Below, one piece after another: positions 60,380-64,000 of a stretch of DNA of 64,000 nucleotides. Position 1 is the first letter of the stretch. Every line of letters begins with the position of its first letter. Location: NCBI GenBank assembly GCA_022494885.1, contig JAGVSM010002370.1, positions 59,900-123,899 on the forward strand, written 5' to 3'. The notes beneath the pieces were generated by a model, which was given only the letters and a program-made list of their open reading frames with translations, was not told the origin of the DNA and did no database searches. The DNA comes from Micrasema longulum. Its lineage: Eukaryota > Arthropoda > Insecta > Trichoptera > Brachycentridae. Both the position numbers and the translations under genes were made by a program.

Positions 60380-60640
60380 ATATGATAACATTATAAATAA
60401 ACTTATCAATGAAACTTCTTGATTTAGTTTTACTTTTTATTATTTTGACATACGAGCGCTTTCGCATAAGTAGGCATCTTCAAGACTGGTGAATTGTTTA
60501 AAAACTGTAAAAGTTGTAAACAATTCACCAGTCTTGAAGATGCCTACTTAGGCGAAAGCGCTCGTTGGTCAAATTAATAAAAAGTAAAACAAAACCAAGA
60601 AGTTTCATTTATAAGTTTATTTATAATTTTATCATAATCA
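60380..60640. repeat. long hairpin of PLE-like termini
   Basis: Arms 60380-60500 and 60518-60640 are near-perfect inverted copies around a 17-bp spacer. Each arm contains (right arm, plus strand) CAGTCTTGAAGATGCCTACT, then TAGGCGAAAGCGCTCGTTGG, a hammerhead-like order: UUGAAGA box, GCC/GGC hairpin, GAAA, AGC/GCU, CUC triplet. It resembles the second PLE family motifs at 31188 and 35960. Confidence 0.65.
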
Positions 60641-61042
60641 TTAAGTACAGTTATATTTGTTGCTCATTTTCCGATACAATAACATCATAAGTCTTCATTC
60701 AATTTTCGTTCAATGGCGAGGATTTTACACGAATAAATTTTTACAGCTGAAGGTATGATGTCGCATTCGATTGTCAATATCGAGTGCTTTGGGGCACTCG
60801 AGATAAAACCGACTTGTTCTCAATCGATTTCATTCGTATGGGTGGTTCAAGAATGCTGTCACTCGTCAAATTACGGAAGTCGCTTACAATTCTCAAGAGA
60901 AATGAGTCCAGAATATGGTCTTTAATTTATTCATAGTTCCCAAACCTTTATGATATGATACATATTTAAAAAAAATTGTTTTAGTTACAATTTTCTTGTT
61001 TACATTTCGAACATTTTTTATTTCGTAATAGGGGAAATGCGC
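60641..61042. other. unassigned sequence
   Basis: Nothing recognised. Confidence 0.35.
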
Positions 61043-61266
61043 TTAATTCGTACCCCCTAAAAGAATCAGCATTTGTAAGATAGCAACAATTGAAATATTG
61101 AAACACAAAGTGGCACAAAGGATGCTTTTTTATTTGACTTTTCTTGTTTACATGAATATTTGTTGAAGTTATAACGCTTCTGCCTTATTTCAGCAATTAA
61201 AAACAAAAAAGTACGAATTCGGACATATGGTTTTAATTCGTACCGCACTATTCCTAATTCGTACTT
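61043..61266. repeat. short-motif cluster TTAATTCGTACC
   Basis: (T/C)TAATTCGTAC occurs at about 61043, 61232 and 61254, and inverted (GTACGAATTCGG) at about 61211. It could be a terminal or subterminal motif of an unknown element. The 60-codon minus frame across it has no recognisable domain. Confidence 0.45.
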
Positions 61267-61404
61267 TTTGAATCAACGACAAAGTTTCGAGTTGTTTTTT
61301 TTAAATATTGAATTTGAGTGTGACCTTCCTCTTTTTATTTATATTCTTAAGTGTGGCTTCCTCGACCTGGTTTTTATATGAAGTAAGTACCTATGCTGAG
61401 GATA

Positions 61405-61630
61405 TTTCTTCAATTCTTCCATCTGTTTATTTTAGTGAAGTTACATAGTGAGTAAAGTGGCCACTTTAACCAGCCAACGACAGGTCATAAGCCCTGCAAA
61501 TGCCTATACTTCCATATTCCTTGCTCTAAAATGTTCTCCATATCTGTAAATCTAAATGTGACTTCTTAGGAAGTAAAATCCAGTCTTTTGTCGACAAATA
61601 TTTGGACAATCTCAAAATATTGTACATAAA
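61405..61630. repeat. R400 fragment
   Basis: Forward scrap TTCTTCAATTCTTCCATCTG (61406-61425), then reverse GAGTAAAGTGGCCACTTTAA ... CTCAAAATATTG to about 61623. Confidence 0.75.
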
Positions 61631-62079
61631 TTATCATTTTCCGATGTGTCTTTAAAATAAGAGTTTAACAGTTTAGGGCCGAGGAAAAAAATCTAGATTT
61701 CTGTATTTGCCGTTTGTCACATAAACATCGATTAGAAAAATTTCTAAAATGTTTAAATTGACAAAGTCTTATCTTTTACTATTTGAATAGTGTTAAAGAT
61801 TTAAGAGAAGTGAATGGGTATCAATTTGCCAGTCAACTGTGGAGAATCTCCAGGACTGTAGACTGTAGCCAATAGAGCTTCTAGTATCGTTTTCTAGAAC
61901 AATGTCGATTGTCGATTGTTTTAATCAAGTTTCAATTGTTTCTAGTTCTATTGATGTTCTAGATCTGAAGTTTAACCCGCTACTAAACCCCGGTTGTGTA
62001 CGAAATATTTTATGACTAAAAAAATTAATAGAATTAATCCTTTCTAAAAATTGGTAATAAAGACTTTCATATCTTATTT
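61631..62079. other. unassigned sequence
   Basis: No feature recognised. Confidence 0.35.
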
Positions 62080-62876
62080 TCTTGTGTTAGACCTCAGCAC
62101 TCTTCGTTCGGTGTATTTCGCACTATTTTAATCAGTGGCAACATATGGCATAATAGGATGGGGTGGTTGTGTTCAAACAATCTACAGACCGCTCATGATA
62201 ACCCAAAAAAACATATTAAAAATAATATTTAAATATCCTCCTACCTTTTTATAGGATTTATTGTTTAAAGAGGCCAAAGTCCTTTCAATTAGACATATCT
62301 ATTATAAATTATGTCAGATCAACTTTTGGACCACAAGTAGTAAACAAAGAACACAACAGGAAATAATAACAAGATATTCCTCAAAAGTAAATTACTACGT
62401 ACCAAAAAGTAAAACAACTTTGGCTAAGAGACATTTCTCTGTGGTAGGTCCAAGAATTTTGAATTAACTAGATCAGGTAACAAAGGAATCTGAGTCATTT
62501 TCGAAATTCAAATCTGGTTTGAGTAATTGGTTTGCTCGAACGGGAATGAATTTCTGCGATCAAATGTGGACTAACTGGTAAATGATGAATATGTTTTTAT
62601 AAATGTAAAATGTAATAATGCATAAAGTATCAATGATGTGTATAAACTTAATATATATGTATATGTATGTATAAAATATAATATAAATATGTATGTGCGA
62701 ATATATATGTGTGTGAATGTATGGTTATGAATGCATTACAAGTGCCCCGACTCAACACGGATTTTCTAGCGCGTCGGAGTAAGTTCACAGACATGGGTCG
62801 TTCCTGATTGCTTCGCTATAAACTGTGTCTCTGTCCTTAACAAATGTATGTATAATGTAATTAATTAATAAATAAA
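62080..62876 (+). pseudogene. CR1-like LINE reverse transcriptase C-terminus with 3' UTR
   Basis: STLRSVYFALF-stop-SVATYGIIGWGGCVQ, PLMITQKNILKIIFKYPPT, LFKEAKVLSIRHIYYKLCQI, TRYSSKVNYYVPKSKTTLAK, RHFSVVGPRILN-stop, then ESFSKFKSGLSNWFARTGMN FCDQMWTNW and stop at about 62580. TYGIIGWGG and R-FS-VGPRILN match the LINE at 40127-41076 in order. The 3' UTR ends TTAATTAATAAATAAATAC. Confidence 0.8.
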
Positions 62877-62880
62877 TACT

Positions 62881-63239
62881 TGACTTTTATTTTTAATTTT
62901 TGTAATCAATTAATTTATGTAATAACATTCTCCTCAATATAATTTCAATTTTATGTTATATACATATACGTATGTCGCTGGAGAACGGAAATTTTTGTAT
63001 CTAAAGAAACTGATATGAATTCTAGCAATTTAAAATGTTTAATTATTTTTCGTTAACTCTACTTTATAGGTCGAACGGCCGTAGGCAAATATTTTCTATG
63101 GAGTGCAGCACAGTGTGGCGTAACTCAAGTGGGGTTTGTTTAATTCTAAACAAGAAAATAATGTTTTGTGTTGCTGCGACGCGCTGTGCATAGCGGCGTA
63201 GTGAAGCTCTAGTGCGGTTTGACCTTTATTTAAAAAACA
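62881..63239. other. unassigned sequence
   Basis: 63060-63225 is slightly GC-richer (GTCGAACGGCCGTAGGC; GTTGCTGCGACGCGCTGTGC) without recognised coding. Confidence 0.35.
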
Positions 63240-64000
63240 ATATTTAACTTTTTGTACAAAATTTTATTTGTACTTTGGCGGGCTTATTGCCCAATGGCAA
63301 TCTCTTCCAACAACCAATAAAATAATAGATTTATTTTTATAATTCAAGTTACAAAACATATTCAATAAAAAAATAATATTAAAAAACTATTCATATATAA
63401 AATAGAAATAAAGGTATTTGTTTATAAATTACCTTAAATGAATAATATTATTAAATGGGAAAAAGAAAAAAAGAAGAAAGAAGGAGATGTTAAGGAAGAG
63501 AAAGGAGATGTTTCTTCAGACGTGATTTGAACAGAGATACTGTAGTAACATCTTTGATGGTGGATGGGAGATGATTCCACAGTCAAGCCGCAAGGACACT
63601 ATATGAGTGAGAGAAGAAAGAAAATTTGTGGATGGGTATTAAGAGAGTGCTTTAAGAATAAGGACGAAGAGGTAAACTATGAACCGATTGGCGTTAAAAT
63701 TTTTCATTCAGGTATATAGGAGCGTTAGTTTATTAAATTTGGAATGCCTAGTACTTTCCATACACTTTTTGTTGAGCGAAATTTAGTTATATTAAGATTT
63801 TTTGAGTTTTGTGTATAGTGGTTGTGAATTTTATGATAAAATGTGTGTTTTAAATTTGTGTGAGCAGAAAAGTTTATGGTATTTTAAATAGTCTTGGTGA
63901 TGTCATGCAGTGGCATTACCTTGAAAGGAAGTATTTTTGTCTGTCGGTAACTGTCCTTGCACGGGAATCCCATTTCAGTCCAAGAATGTTTTTCAGAGCT
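63240..64000 (-). pseudogene. LINE reverse transcriptase 3' end, cut by window edge
   Basis: Minus strand from the right edge: ALKNILGLKWDSRARTVTDR, FYHKIHNHYTQNSKNLNITK, FRSTKSVWKVLGIPNLIN, then SYSVLAA-stop-LWNHLPSTIKDV, TTVSLFKSRLKKHLLSLP and stop at about 63495, and a 3' UTR with ATTGGGCAATAAGCCCGCCA. It is the longer relative of the insertion at 10751-11118. Stops and shifts are present; the 5' part lies outside the window. Confidence 0.75.

Noticed and set aside
60129..60467. 112-codon minus-strand frame
   Set aside because: AT-driven composition, no motif, and its start lies in the arm of an inverted repeat.

Overview
The window looks like repeat-dense, AT-rich intergenic or intronic DNA from an arthropod, most likely an insect. 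The evidence is a mariner element with an insect-type transposase, many short 5'-truncated non-LTR retrotransposons (CR1/Jockey-like and RTE-like reverse transcriptase tails), Penelope-like elements (PLEs), at least three tRNA-derived SINE families, and no long intact host gene. I cannot name the order or species from the sequence. No open frame exceeds about 200 codons, and the longest one is antisense to a retrotransposon fragment. The only host-gene candidate is a 44-nt exon on the minus strand at 658-701 with near-consensus splice sites.

Layout. 0-13 kb: a PLE remnant, the candidate exon, an inverted pair of about 0.5-0.6 kb repeats (1404-2014 and 12372-12900), an LTR-type primer-binding site, SINEs, LINE tails and the first copies of a roughly 0.4-kb foldback/tandem repeat, called R400 here. 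13-31 kb: a CACGTG-rich foldback MITE, more R400, LINE fragments including a YADD-box reverse transcriptase at 23.4-24.4 kb, and a repeat (X) split by an RTE-like insertion. 31-43 kb: LINE tails on both strands, R400 copies, and repeat Y (sister of X) split by a different LINE. 43.1-44.4 kb: a complete but dead mariner. 47-54.5 kb: a PLE cluster with hammerhead ribozyme motifs, GIY-YIG endonuclease fragments and a recent 575-bp duplication. 55-64 kb: a second MITE copy, several LINE tails, a LINE endonuclease relic, a SINE split by a LINE, a 120-bp-arm hairpin, and a LINE running off the right edge.

The most noteworthy content is the PLE cluster. Four 42-nt copies of a type I hammerhead fold (54379-54420 +, 53614-53655 -, 52890-52931 -, 51987-52028 -) and two degenerate ones (47130-47171, 48865-48899) carry the CUGANGA and GAAA boxes, a helix II hairpin, a loopless ACC/GGU helix III and a complementary helix I. 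Most are followed by a conserved GGTAAG splice-donor-like sequence. The second theme is R400: about 20 copies, often head-to-head, that repeatedly served as targets for other elements. Several pre-insertion alleles survive inside the window, so insertion boundaries and relative ages can be read directly.

All coding calls are relics recognised from translated motifs by eye. Clade names for LINEs are approximate. No database search was possible.
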